Assembly: GCA_902773305.1 (NCBI GenBank)
Contig: CACYEB010000007.1
Location: forward strand, 1 to 21,888
Source: an uncultured Bacteroidia bacterium
GTDB taxonomy: Bacteria; Bacteroidota; Bacteroidia; Bacteroidales; UBA932
DNA length: 21,888 nt
Direction: 5' to 3'
Made by a program: the position numbers and the translations under genes. Under the pieces are notes generated by a model. The model saw only the letters and a program-made list of their open reading frames with translations. It searched no databases and was not told the origin of the DNA. Positions 7,545 to 15,340 of this stretch are shown here, in pieces. Numbering within the stretch: position 1 is the stretch's first letter; each line of letters starts with the position of its first letter.

Positions 7545-9041
7545 TTATTCGGGCATATTGGGCAGGGAGTAACCCTCGCGGTAGGTGTGCTTGATCAGTT
7601 CTGCCGCAAAAGCCTGTGCGTTGATGGGATCGGTGTACTTGTCTTCGAATGTCGGATGACCGTCGTGAACGCTGAAACCGTCCTTAACCTTGAACTGGAT
7701 GGTCTCGGTAGGGCCGATGTTGGTGAATTTCATATTCTTGCCATCCCAAGCGAGTTCGCGGTTGAGGCCCTGCAGACGGACTGCGAGAACACCCATAACC
7801 ACCATCTCGTTCAGAGGGCCTGCAAACTGGAAATCGGATTTGCAGGGCACGCGGTTCTCCTTGGACTCCTTGCAAGCACGCACGAAATCCATATGGTGAT
7901 CCTGATCTGCAACTTCGCGGGTAGTGCTTGCAGCGGGAACGGGTTTGCCGGAGAGCAACCAGGGGTTCACACCGTAGCAGCCGCATACCAGAACGTCCTT
8001 GGTTCCGTAGAAGATGGCTGCACCGCCGCTCTGGTTCATATTCTTGCCGATAGGCCAGCCTGCCGGGAATTCGGGCTTCAGGCCGCCGTCGTACCAGTTG
8101 ACCTCAACCTCGGGCATTGCCACCTTGGGCATATTGTCACGGGCGGGGAATTTGAACTTAACCATCTGTGCGTTGGGGGCGCAGTCAATCATCAGGTTGG
8201 TAGAACTGCCCTGGCAGGATATGGGAGAGCCGAGCTTGAGGGCGTCAACTACCGGCTGCAGGATGTGGCAAGCCATATCTCCGAGAGCACCTGTTCCGAA
8301 GTCCCACCAGCCACGCCAGTTCCAGGGGTGATAGATGGTGTTGAAGGGACGATACTTGGCGGGGCCGATGAAGATATCCCAATCGAGGGTGTCGGGGATG
8401 GGATCCACACCTGCGGGAGTCTCCAGACCCTGGGGCCATATCGGACGGTCGGTGAAAGCGTCAACCTTGCGAACCTCGCCGATGAGACCGCTCTGGATAG
8501 CCTCGATTACCTGACGGGTGGAATTCAGGGATGCGCCCTGGTTACCCATCTGGGTTGCAAGACCGTTGGCTGCAGCCAGCTTGGTGAGCAGACGGGTCTC
8601 ATAAACGGTGTGGGTAAGAGGCTTCTCGCAATACACGTGCTTGCCCATTGCCAATGCCTGGGCGGCGATGCAGGCGTGAGTGTGGTCTGCCGTACCTACT
8701 ACGACTGCGTCGAACTCGTTGGCGATCTGGTCGAACATCTTGCGATAATCCTTGAACTTCTTCGCGTTGGGGAAGCGGGACATCTCGCCTGCAGCATAGT
8801 TCCAGTCGCAGTCGCAAAGTGCCACGATGTTCTGGGAAGCCATACCGTTGATGTCGGCTGCACCACGGCCGCCGATGCCGACGCCCACGATGTTGAGCTT
8901 GTCGGTAGCTGCCACCTTCTTGGCTTTCTTGGGTGCAGCTGCCGCACTGGTGCTCCAGAACGGAGTGGTAGCGATGGCGGCACCTGCTGCTGCCATAGCA
9001 CTGGTTTGAAGGAATGACCTTCTTGACATGTTGTTACTCAT
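7545..9041 (-). CDS. Tat-exported Gfo/Idh/MocA family oxidoreductase (second of two)
   Basis: The 498-residue protein starts with a twin-arginine signal (SRRSFLQTSA, hydrophobic alanine-rich core, cleavage probably near SAAAA-P). The mature part has a Rossmann NAD(P) domain with GVGIGGRG (53-60), the family EKP motif in YCEKPLTH (K140), and the second-domain catalytic pattern GALGDMACH with D255 and H259. Family members oxidise or reduce a sugar hydroxyl/keto group, often at C3, using a tightly held nicotinamide cofactor. Tat export fits a protein folded around its cofactor before secretion. An alternative start at the fifth codon (ATG 9029) would leave the Tat motif intact, and no Shine-Dalgarno decides between them. 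It lies 39 nt after the HEAT-DUF1080 gene and 23 nt before the DUF1080 lipoprotein gene. Confidence 0.92.
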   Translation of the reverse strand: MSNNMSRRSFLQTSAMAAAGAAIATTPFWSTSAAAAPKKAKKVAATDKLNIVGVGIGGRGAADINGMASQNIVALCDCDWNYAAGEMSRFPNAKKFKDYRKMFDQIANEFDAVVVGTADHTHACIAAQALAMGKHVYCEKPLTHTVYETRLLTKLAAANGLATQMGNQGASLNSTRQVIEAIQSGLIGEVRKVDAFTDRPIWPQGLETPAGVDPIPDTLDWDIFIGPAKYRPFNTIYHPWNWRGWWDFGTGALGDMACHILQPVVDALKLGSPISCQGSSTNLMIDCAPNAQMVKFKFPARDNMPKVAMPEVEVNWYDGGLKPEFPAGWPIGKNMNQSGGAAIFYGTKDVLVCGCYGVNPWLLSGKPVPAASTTREVADQDHHMDFVRACKESKENRVPCKSDFQFAGPLNEMVVMGVLAVRLQGLNRELAWDGKNMKFTNIGPTETIQFKVKDGFSVHDGHPTFEDKYTDPINAQAFAAELIKHTYREGYSLPNMPE

Positions 9042-9080
9042 AATTCTGCTTGTGTTTGATATTGGTTTTTGTTGATTGTG

Positions 9081-11969
9081 CTAGAGTTTCTTTACACGTA
9101 CGTTGCGGATCCACAGGCGGTCGCCGTGACCCAGGAAGCCGATGTAACCGCTGGTGCGTTTCAGGCCCGGATGGTCGTTGCCGTCGATGGTGCCGTTCTT
9201 GGAAGCCTCCACGATGTCACCCTCGGTAACAACCTGTCCGTTGACAGTGACGCGTATATAGCTGCCCTTCATATAGATTTCCTCACTGTTCCACTCACCC
9301 ACGGGTTTGAGGGCGTCGCGGTTCTTGGCGGGAATGATACCATAAAGCGAGCCGTGATACTGGTAGGGAGCCAGCCAGCCTTTGTAAATGTCGTTGTAGT
9401 GGTCCAGTATCTGGACTTCGTAGCCCACGTATGCAGAGTCGCCCTCTCCGGGAGAGCGCACGCCCACACCGTTGTTGGCGCCGGGGGTGAGCTTGAACTC
9501 GAAGCGGAAGATGAAATCGGCATACTCGTCGTTGGTATAGAGGTCGCCGATCCAGCTGCCGCCACGGCTGCGGCTCTCAACGGCTATCTCGCCGTTCTTC
9601 ACGTTATAGTCGACCTTGTTGCCGTGCCACTTGTGCAGGCTGGTACCGTCAAACAGCATCTCGAATCCCTCAGCCTTCTCCTCTGCGCTGAGTTGCGTTG
9701 GCTCAACGCTGGGGAGTTCGTGAATGTAGAGATCACGGTATGCGATGCGGCTGCCGTGAGCCTGCAACTCGATATACTCCTCCGCGGGTATCGGGAGGCT
9801 GCGGTCCCAATAGTTCTCAAGGACGATGTTATCCACAACCAGCTTGCCTTTGAGGATCACGGTGACACGCTCGCCCTGCATCTTGATGTAGAAGCTGTTC
9901 CACTCGCCGACAGCGTTGTCTGCTATTACGAGCGGTATGCGCTCTGTCTTCTGGTTGTTGTAGAGACCGCCGCTGCCCACCTGAGCACCTACCCATACGC
10001 GGGCGGTGTCCCAGATCTGAACCTGAGGGCAGGAACGCAGATAGATACCTGCATCACCCTCTCTCTGGCCGGGATAAATCTTCCAGTCGAGATACATCTC
10101 GAAGTCTTTATATTTCTTCTTGGTGCAGAGGTTGTCGTATGCGTGGCCCACGAACTCGATGTTGCCGTTTGCAACCACCCAGTTCTCTGCCATAACCTTG
10201 TCTGCCTTTGCCTGGGCTTCGGCAAGCTGCTTGGGAGAAAGTTTTGCGCGCAGGAAAGGATCGCCCTCGCCGTTGGCATTGGTTGGAATCATACCCTGCC
10301 AGCCGGAGAGATCCCTGCCGTTGAACATCGAAACATATCCGGGGTCATCTTTGGGAACGGCTGCCAGATAGTTGTCGATGCGCTGAACGTCATAACTGTA
10401 ATCACGGCCGGTATCAACGCCCCTGATGCGGTTCATTATACCCACGATTGCCGGGCCGTAGTAGTTGGGGTTGCCGGTTGCAATCTTACGGATGGCGTTG
10501 GCGGCACTGACCTCGGTCGCCTTTTTGTCGAGGAACTTGGCTGCATACATAATGCCCTGGAAGGCGCCGGTCTCGCCGATGCGGTCCAGCAAGGTGCACT
10601 GCTGCTCGTCGTTCACGGTAAAGTTCATCGCCTCACGGTAACGGAGCAGTCTCTGAACGCCGTTTTCGCCGGCATTGATACTCTTGACTATGTATGCATG
10701 CAGAGCCTTGGTGGACATCTCGGGGTTGTCGGTATTCCTGGCCATGATATCCAGTGTCTGGGGGATGTTGGCCACCTCGATGATCATCGGCCAGTAATAC
10801 GCCTTGCTCTGCGGAGTCACGATGTTGTTGCGGTTCGAAAGAACCTCGAACTTCTCGGCATCGGTCAACCCGTCGAGTGCAGCCAGGATAGCCGCCTGTA
10901 TCTTGGGGCGGTTGGCCTCGCCGCTGCTTTCCAGCATAGAGAAGAGAGCCATCAGGTCATCTTTGTCAGAAACAGAAGCAAGGGCATCGAAAGCGGCCCC
11001 GCTCACCTTATCGCTGTTGTCAAACAGAGACCCGAGCACCAACGCCTTGTTGGTGAGGGACTGGCGTTGGCTGATGAGATTGAGGATAGCCTCTTTACCG
11101 GCATCGCCAGCCTTGTCGAAATAGGGCGCTACGGCATCGGCCACCTTGCCGGGGAACGATTTAAGGCACTTCTCCGCCAGCGAAGCGTCTTGTGCGCTGC
11201 CCGCAACCAGCTTGGCCAGCGTAGGAAGGACGCTGCTGTCGCCGGTCTTGGTCAGGGCCCACGCAGCTTCTTCCTTTACACGGGCCGACGGGGAACCGAG
11301 GCAACTCTTGAAAGTATTTATCAGACCTTTGTCTTTCTGCTCGCCCAGCCACCAGAGGACATCAGCCTTGGTATCGTCGCTCTTGATGGAAGGAACGGCC
11401 GCAGCAAGGGCGCTCTTTGCCGCCTCGACGTCGCGGACACGGTTGAGCATATCGAACAGGGTTACATTGTCGGTACCCTTCTTGACAACCTTCAGAAGGT
11501 CCTTGAGCTTGGGAGCCGGGGTTGTGCCGGGGTCATACTCAGAAGTCAGGGTGGTGTTCTTGTTGTCGTAATTGACCCCCATTACCATCAACTCGCGGAC
11601 AAAGAACTGCTTGATGGTCTCGTCCTGGGACCTGTCAGCAAACTCCTTGAACATTTCGGTTACGGACTCCAGCTGGTCACCGCCGATTTCCGTGGCCTTG
11701 GTTGCGATTGCACCCAGTGCCATCTCTACGGGAACCATAGATTCATCCTGCTTTACGAACATGGCATAGAGCATTTCCATGCCTTCTTCTCCGGTAGAGA
11801 GAAGCTCATTTGCCAACTCGTTGTAAAGCTTCATATCCTTTGCGGGGAGCTTTGCCAGTGCATCGCCCACGACGGTGCTGGCCTTACGGCTCGATGGCTG
11901 GGAATAGCCAAGATTGAACGCCGCCAGCAGGCAGATTATAACTAAAAGGCTTTTGAATATCTTTTTCAT
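9081..11969 (-). CDS. Secreted HEAT-repeat protein with two tandem DUF1080 domains
   Basis: The 962-residue product has a Sec signal peptide (MKKIFKSLLVIICLLAAFNLGYSQ), then roughly residues 40-520 of helical HEAT-like repeats (for example ARVKEEAAWALTKTGDSSVLPTLAKLV), then two DUF1080 domains at about 546-765 and 768-962. Domain 2 keeps the motifs of the small DUF1080 lipoprotein: GANNGVGV, EVQILDHY, HGSLYGIIPA, GEWNS, GYIGFLGHGD. Domain 1 keeps EGDAGIYLRS, QVQIWD and GEWNS but lacks the SLY-IIPA segment, so the domains are not equivalent. It probably cleaves or binds 3-keto-glycosides in the periplasm, with the HEAT solenoid as scaffold or partner-binding surface (inference). I chose ATG 11969 because it gives the signal peptide and has AGGGAGG just upstream; the in-frame ATG at 12002 lies inside the preceding gene. 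Confidence 0.9.
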   Translation of the reverse strand: MKKIFKSLLVIICLLAAFNLGYSQPSSRKASTVVGDALAKLPAKDMKLYNELANELLSTGEEGMEMLYAMFVKQDESMVPVEMALGAIATKATEIGGDQLESVTEMFKEFADRSQDETIKQFFVRELMVMGVNYDNKNTTLTSEYDPGTTPAPKLKDLLKVVKKGTDNVTLFDMLNRVRDVEAAKSALAAAVPSIKSDDTKADVLWWLGEQKDKGLINTFKSCLGSPSARVKEEAAWALTKTGDSSVLPTLAKLVAGSAQDASLAEKCLKSFPGKVADAVAPYFDKAGDAGKEAILNLISQRQSLTNKALVLGSLFDNSDKVSGAAFDALASVSDKDDLMALFSMLESSGEANRPKIQAAILAALDGLTDAEKFEVLSNRNNIVTPQSKAYYWPMIIEVANIPQTLDIMARNTDNPEMSTKALHAYIVKSINAGENGVQRLLRYREAMNFTVNDEQQCTLLDRIGETGAFQGIMYAAKFLDKKATEVSAANAIRKIATGNPNYYGPAIVGIMNRIRGVDTGRDYSYDVQRIDNYLAAVPKDDPGYVSMFNGRDLSGWQGMIPTNANGEGDPFLRAKLSPKQLAEAQAKADKVMAENWVVANGNIEFVGHAYDNLCTKKKYKDFEMYLDWKIYPGQREGDAGIYLRSCPQVQIWDTARVWVGAQVGSGGLYNNQKTERIPLVIADNAVGEWNSFYIKMQGERVTVILKGKLVVDNIVLENYWDRSLPIPAEEYIELQAHGSRIAYRDLYIHELPSVEPTQLSAEEKAEGFEMLFDGTSLHKWHGNKVDYNVKNGEIAVESRSRGGSWIGDLYTNDEYADFIFRFEFKLTPGANNGVGVRSPGEGDSAYVGYEVQILDHYNDIYKGWLAPYQYHGSLYGIIPAKNRDALKPVGEWNSEEIYMKGSYIRVTVNGQVVTEGDIVEASKNGTIDGNDHPGLKRTSGYIGFLGHGDRLWIRNVRVKKL

Positions 11970-11977
11970 TTTACTGT

Positions 11978-11984
11978 CCTCCCT
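11978..11984 (-). promoter_or_regulatory. Strong Shine-Dalgarno that fixes the start of the HEAT-DUF1080 gene
   Basis: On the minus strand AGGGAGG lies 8 nt before ATG 11969, in the 20-nt gap after the upstream oxidoreductase stop (TGA at 11992-11990). It stands out because most genes in the window have AT-rich leaders with no Shine-Dalgarno. It supports the start at 11969 over 12002. Confidence 0.75.
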
Positions 11985-11989
11985 GTTGA

Positions 11990-13258
11990 TCAGATTTTCC
12001 AAGGTGCGCGCATCGGCTGGTAAACCAGGCGGTTGGCGGCGTCATCGTTGATGAACTCCTGCTTGTCGGAGTCGAAATAAAGGGTACGTCCCAGCTGCAG
12101 TGCCACGGCACCCATATTCACGATGGTACAACTGCGGTGACCGTTCATTTCGTTGAGCGCGAATTTCTTGCGGGTGCGGACGCACTCCAGAAAATCGGTC
12201 TGCTGCGGCAGCGGGTCGGGGAAATCTGCAAGTTTGTCTTTCCAGCCGGGGATGTCGCAGATAAAGTTGTTGTATACATTGCCGTTGGGACCCTGGATAT
12301 ACGGGGTCTTGGGGTCGCCGAAATCTTCGCCCCAGAGGACGATCTTGCAGCCGTCGGCATAAGTATACACAATCTCGCGCCAGGTACCGGCAGCGTCGTA
12401 GTGCTGCTGGGGCGCATCTATCTCGACCTTGACAGGGCTTTCGTCATCCTTGCCCAGCAGATACTGCACGGGGTCGAGGTAGTGCTGGCCCATATCACCC
12501 AGTCCGCCGGCATCATAGTCCCAGTATCCGCGGAAAGTGTCGTGGCAGCGGTGCTCGTTGTACGGCTTGTACGGCGCGGGACCCAGCCAGAGGTCATAGT
12601 CGAAATAGTCGGGAATCGGCTGGGGATCGAGATGCTCCTTGCCGACCCAGAAGAACTTCCAGTCGAAACCTGTGTGCTTGGAAACGGTCACGGTAAGGGG
12701 CCATCCCAACAGGCCGCTGTCCACAAGTTTCTTGAGGGGTGCCACTTCGGTGCCCAGTCCGTAGAAGGTATCCTCGAAGCGGAACCACGTGTTGAGACGG
12801 AAAATGGTATTGTAGCGTTTCATCGCCTCCACAACGCGCTTGCCCTCGCCTATGGTACGGGTCATGGGTTTTTCGCACCATACGTCCTTGCCTGCCTTTG
12901 CTGCCTCGATGGACATGATAGCATGCCAGTGGGGCGGTGTGCAGACGTGCACGATGTCAACGTTGGGGTCGTGGATCAGATCCATGAAGTTGTGGTAGCA
13001 TGCCACTTGACCGAACCCGGCCTCTTTGGCCATATTCTCTCCCCTTCTGAGGCGGGTCTCATCCACATCACAAACTGCCACCAGACGGTCGGGCATATGG
13101 AAGTGATGGCCGCGGCCGATGCCGCCGAAACCAATGATACCCTTTGTCAACTGGTCGCTGGGCGCGATGTAACCCTTTCCGCCGAGCACGTGGCGCGGCA
13201 GGATCGTAAACGCAGCAGCTGCGGCTGCGCCCTTTAGAAACTGTCTTCTGGTCGTCAT
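11990..13258 (-). CDS. Tat-exported Gfo/Idh/MocA family oxidoreductase (first gene of the operon)
   Basis: The 422-residue protein opens with a canonical twin-arginine signal (TTRRQFLKGAAAAAAF). The Rossmann domain shows GFGGIGRGH (43-51) and CDVDE (63-67), where an aspartate after strand 2 is usually read as NAD(H) preference. WCEKPMTR carries the EKP motif (K130), and the catalytic pattern GGLGDMGQH gives D255 and H259. By family and context it oxidises a glycoside hydroxyl or reduces a released keto-sugar outside the cytoplasm; which of the two oxidoreductases does which step cannot be told. It is the promoter-proximal gene: 131 nt separate it from smpB, and that gap holds a -7 box and an inverted repeat. 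The next gene starts 20 nt after its stop. Confidence 0.92.
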   Translation of the reverse strand: MTTRRQFLKGAAAAAAFTILPRHVLGGKGYIAPSDQLTKGIIGFGGIGRGHHFHMPDRLVAVCDVDETRLRRGENMAKEAGFGQVACYHNFMDLIHDPNVDIVHVCTPPHWHAIMSIEAAKAGKDVWCEKPMTRTIGEGKRVVEAMKRYNTIFRLNTWFRFEDTFYGLGTEVAPLKKLVDSGLLGWPLTVTVSKHTGFDWKFFWVGKEHLDPQPIPDYFDYDLWLGPAPYKPYNEHRCHDTFRGYWDYDAGGLGDMGQHYLDPVQYLLGKDDESPVKVEIDAPQQHYDAAGTWREIVYTYADGCKIVLWGEDFGDPKTPYIQGPNGNVYNNFICDIPGWKDKLADFPDPLPQQTDFLECVRTRKKFALNEMNGHRSCTIVNMGAVALQLGRTLYFDSDKQEFINDDAANRLVYQPMRAPWKI

Positions 13259-13274
13259 ACTGATTTTATTAATA

Positions 13275-13336
13275 TTTGACTGATAATAAGCGTGTTACAA
13301 ATTACGGAACATATCGAAACCGCAATATCAGTCAAA
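13275..13336. repeat. Perfect 11-bp inverted repeat around the operon promoter (candidate operator)
   Basis: TTTGACTGATA at 13275-13285 is repeated as its exact reverse complement TATCAGTCAAA at 13326-13336, with 40 nt between. The arm centres are 51 bp apart, close to five turns of B-DNA. The right arm includes the TTTG of the predicted -7 box and runs into the likely transcription start; the left arm lies 16 nt before the start codon of the first operon gene. This suggests paired operator half-sites. As RNA it could also form a stem, but only in transcripts entering from smpB. No regulator gene is adjacent. Confidence 0.55.
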
Positions 13337-13340
13337 ATTA
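13333..13340 (-). promoter_or_regulatory. -7 promoter box for the oxidoreductase/DUF1080 operon
   Basis: The minus strand reads TAATTTTG, an exact TAnnTTTG match, 74 nt before ATG 13258. A TTTA tetramer with a 19-nt spacer is the best, imperfect, -33 candidate. The leader would be about 70 nt and contains the inner arm of the inverted repeat. Confidence 0.55.
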
Positions 13341-13389
13341 AGAATTCTTGGAGAAAAAATAAAGGGAAACGGGCAAAAAAATGTGCCGG

Positions 13390-13839
13390 TTATAAGCGCT
13401 CACGCTCCCTGCGCATATCTTTTTCCTTTATGGACTCGCGCTTGTCATACTCGCGCTTGCCGCGGGCAAGGGCTATCTCCAGCTTTGCATATCCCCGTTC
13501 GCTTATGAACATCCTGACGGTGACAATGGTAAGACCCTTCTCCCTGACCGCCCTTTGCAGCCGCCGCAACTCCCGCTTGTTGAGCAGCAGCTTGCGGTCG
13601 CGTCCCGGATCGTGACGGTTGTAGCTGCCCCACCAGTATTCAGAGATATTCATATTGCGAACGTACAGTTCGCTGCCCACAAAATAGCAGTAGCTGTCTA
13701 CCAGCGACGCCTTGCCGGCCCGTATAGATTTGATCTCGGTGCCGCTGAGCACAATACCGGCCACGAATTTCTCTATGAATTCATAGTCGAAACGGGCACG
13801 CCGGTTTTTGATTTCTATGGTACTTCTGGCCTTAGGCAT
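13390..13839 (-). CDS. smpB: SsrA-binding protein SmpB
   Basis: This 149-residue RNA-binding protein works with tmRNA to rescue stalled ribosomes (trans-translation). The sequence has the expected OB-fold landmarks: [31 protein letters not shown] near the N terminus (in two stretches of the conserved core), [10 protein letters not shown], and NKRELRRL before the basic C-terminal tail ([22 protein letters not shown]) that inserts into the ribosome decoding centre. Length is normal. Start ATG 13839 gives the usual N terminus and lies only 4 nt after a perfect -7 box, so the message may be leaderless. It is divergent from miaA. The tmRNA gene itself is not in the window. Confidence 0.97.
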   Translation of the reverse strand: MPKARSTIEIKNRRARFDYEFIEKFVAGIVLSGTEIKSIRAGKASLVDSYCYFVGSELYVRNMNISEYWWGSYNRHDPGRDRKLLLNKRELRRLQRAVREKGLTIVTVRMFISERGYAKLEIALARGKREYDKRESIKEKDMRRERERL

Positions 13840-13843
13840 AGTA

Positions 13844-13851
13844 CAAATATA
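13844..13851 (-). promoter_or_regulatory. -7 promoter box immediately before smpB
   Basis: The minus strand reads TATATTTG, matching TAnnTTTG, with only 4 nt between it and the smpB ATG. Transcription would start at or within a base or two of the start codon. No TTG is found at the -33 position. Confidence 0.55.
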
Positions 13852-13893
13852 GCAAATTCAAGCGAAGCGCGATGCCCCTGCCGCGAAATTTGG

Positions 13894-13901
13894 TATATTC
13901 G
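13894..13901 (+). promoter_or_regulatory. Near-consensus -7 promoter box before miaA
   Basis: TATATTCG matches TAnnTTTG at all but one fixed position and lies 6 nt before the ATG at 13908. It supports 13908 over the upstream in-frame ATG 13872, which would precede the box. Confidence 0.4.
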
Positions 13902-13907
13902 CACTAT

Positions 13908-14774
13908 ATGTACGACGAATACGATATGGTTTGCGTCCTGGGCCCCACCGCCAGCGGCAAGACCCGCTACGCAGTGGACCTCGCCCGGCGGATGGGTGCA
14001 GAGATCCTGTCTGCCGATTCCCGGCAGGTTTACCGCGGGATGGACATCGGCACCGGAAAGGACCTGGACGAATACGGAGATGTTCCGTATCATCTCATTG
14101 ACATTGCCGAGGCCGGAGAGAAATATGATATTTACCGGTACCAGCACGATTTCGAAAAAGCCTACCGCGACATCCTTTCGCGGGGCAGGCGCGCCATCCT
14201 GTGCGGCGGCAGCGGGCTGTACATAGAGGCGGTGTGCCGCGGCTATAACCTGCCCGACGTACCCCCCGACCCGGTGCTGCGCGCCGAGTTGGAGCAGTAC
14301 GACGACCAGACCCTGATAGACCGGCTGGCAGGTTTGAAACACCTTCACAACACCACCGACTACGACACCCGGCGGCGGCTGATACGTGCGCTGGAGATTG
14401 CCATATACGAACAGAAGCACCCGGCCGGGCACACCGCCTTTCTCCCCCGGAAAACCAAATACATCGGGATGAACGTTTCACGCGACGAGCGGCGGCAAAG
14501 GATAGAGACACGCCTCAGACAACGTCTGCAGGGTGGACTGGTAGAAGAAATCGAAGGTCTTCTGGCGCACGGCACGGCACCGGAAGACCTCATATATTAC
14601 GGCCTCGAATACAAATACGTGACCCGGTATGTAATTGGAGAAATCTCCTATGAAGAGATGTTCGACAAACTGCTGACGGCGATACGCCAATTTGCAAAAC
14701 GGCAGATGACCTGGTTCCGCGGTATGGAACGGCGGGGTATCGAAATAGAGTGGGTGGACCCTATACCGTCATAA
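13908..14774 (+). CDS. miaA: tRNA dimethylallyltransferase
   Basis: MiaA adds a dimethylallyl group to N6 of A37 in tRNAs that read codons starting with U. The 288-residue product has the P-loop GPTASGKT (12-19), the DSRQVYRGMDIGTGK region with the catalytic aspartate, GGSGLYIEAV, and a C-terminal QFAKRQMTWFRG that contacts tRNA. I place the start at 13908 (MYDEYDMVCVLGPTASGKT) because of the -7-like box just before it. ATG 13872 would add 12 residues not expected in the family; ATG 13926 would begin directly at the first beta strand and is also possible. Its 3' end overlaps the converging frr gene by 14 bp. Confidence 0.95.
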   Translation: MYDEYDMVCVLGPTASGKTRYAVDLARRMGAEILSADSRQVYRGMDIGTGKDLDEYGDVPYHLIDIAEAGEKYDIYRYQHDFEKAYRDILSRGRRAILCGGSGLYIEAVCRGYNLPDVPPDPVLRAELEQYDDQTLIDRLAGLKHLHNTTDYDTRRRLIRALEIAIYEQKHPAGHTAFLPRKTKYIGMNVSRDERRQRIETRLRQRLQGGLVEEIEGLLAHGTAPEDLIYYGLEYKYVTRYVIGEISYEEMFDKLLTAIRQFAKRQMTWFRGMERRGIEIEWVDPIPS

Positions 14775-15324
14775 TCTCTTTCTCCTTGGCCTCAAGGACC
14801 TCGTCTGCCTTTTTGGTGAATTTATCGGTCAGTTTCTGAACCCTGTCTTCGTTGTCTTTCTCCACATCTTCGGGAAGCCCGTCTTTCTGCAACTTCTTCA
14901 GGGCCTCCATAGCCTCGCGGCGGGCATTGCGAACAGCCACCTTGGCGGTCTCTCCCTCGCCTCTGGCCTTTTTCACCAGTTCGCGGCGACGCTCCTCGGT
15001 GAGAGCGGGAATATTGATGCGTATGACTTCGCCGTTGTTCTGCGGAGTGAACCCGAGGTTGGCATCCATAATAGCCTTCTCTATGGCGTGGATCATACTC
15101 TTGTCCCAAGGCTGGATGAGCATCGTCTTGGCGTCGGGAGTAGTTATATTGGACATTTGCGGCAGCGGGGTCGCCGCTCCGTAATAATTCACTATGACAG
15201 AAGCGAACACATCCGGGTTGGCCTTGCCGGCCCGGTAAGTCTTCAGTTCGTCCTGAAGATGCGACAGTGCATCCTCCATCTTGAGCTCGGCAAATTCGAG
15301 CACTTCGTCAGCTTTCTCTATCAT
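14761..15324 (-). CDS. frr: Ribosome recycling factor
   Basis: This cytoplasmic protein, with EF-G, splits the post-termination ribosome. The 187-residue sequence is full length and shows the family core: LQDELKTYRAGKANPDVF, YYGAATPLPQMSNI, a long charged helix starting near NIPALTEERRRELVKKA, and DEDRVQKLTDKF-like residues in the last helix. The gene is 16 nt behind pyrH and surely co-transcribed with it, the common pyrH-frr arrangement. Its last 14 bp overlap the end of miaA on the other strand. Confidence 0.97.
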   Translation of the reverse strand: MIEKADEVLEFAELKMEDALSHLQDELKTYRAGKANPDVFASVIVNYYGAATPLPQMSNITTPDAKTMLIQPWDKSMIHAIEKAIMDANLGFTPQNNGEVIRINIPALTEERRRELVKKARGEGETAKVAVRNARREAMEALKKLQKDGLPEDVEKDNEDRVQKLTDKFTKKADEVLEAKEKEIMTV

Positions 15325-15340
15325 ATCTGTACTTTTTTAA

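Noticed and set aside
7587..9017. A long open frame antisense to the second oxidoreductase gene (a similar one lies at 12137-13237 against the first)
   Set aside because: Same mirror effect; the opposite strand has Tat signals and family motifs, and the antisense translations look random.
9069..11945. A 958-codon open frame on the plus strand, fully antisense to the HEAT-DUF1080 gene
   Set aside because: It mirrors a long coding gene in a GC-rich genome, has no promoter or ribosome site of its own, and its translation shows no recognisable domain. The minus-strand frame has a signal peptide, Shine-Dalgarno and clear DUF1080 domains.
11970..12002. Upstream start of the HEAT-DUF1080 gene at 12002
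   Set aside because: It would overlap the preceding gene and put 11 polar residues before the signal peptide; the strong AGGGAGG fits ATG 11969.
13366..13392. Possible terminator after smpB (GGCA/TGCC around a T-rich stretch)
   Set aside because: The stem is only four base pairs, and the run of T is inside the loop and not after it.
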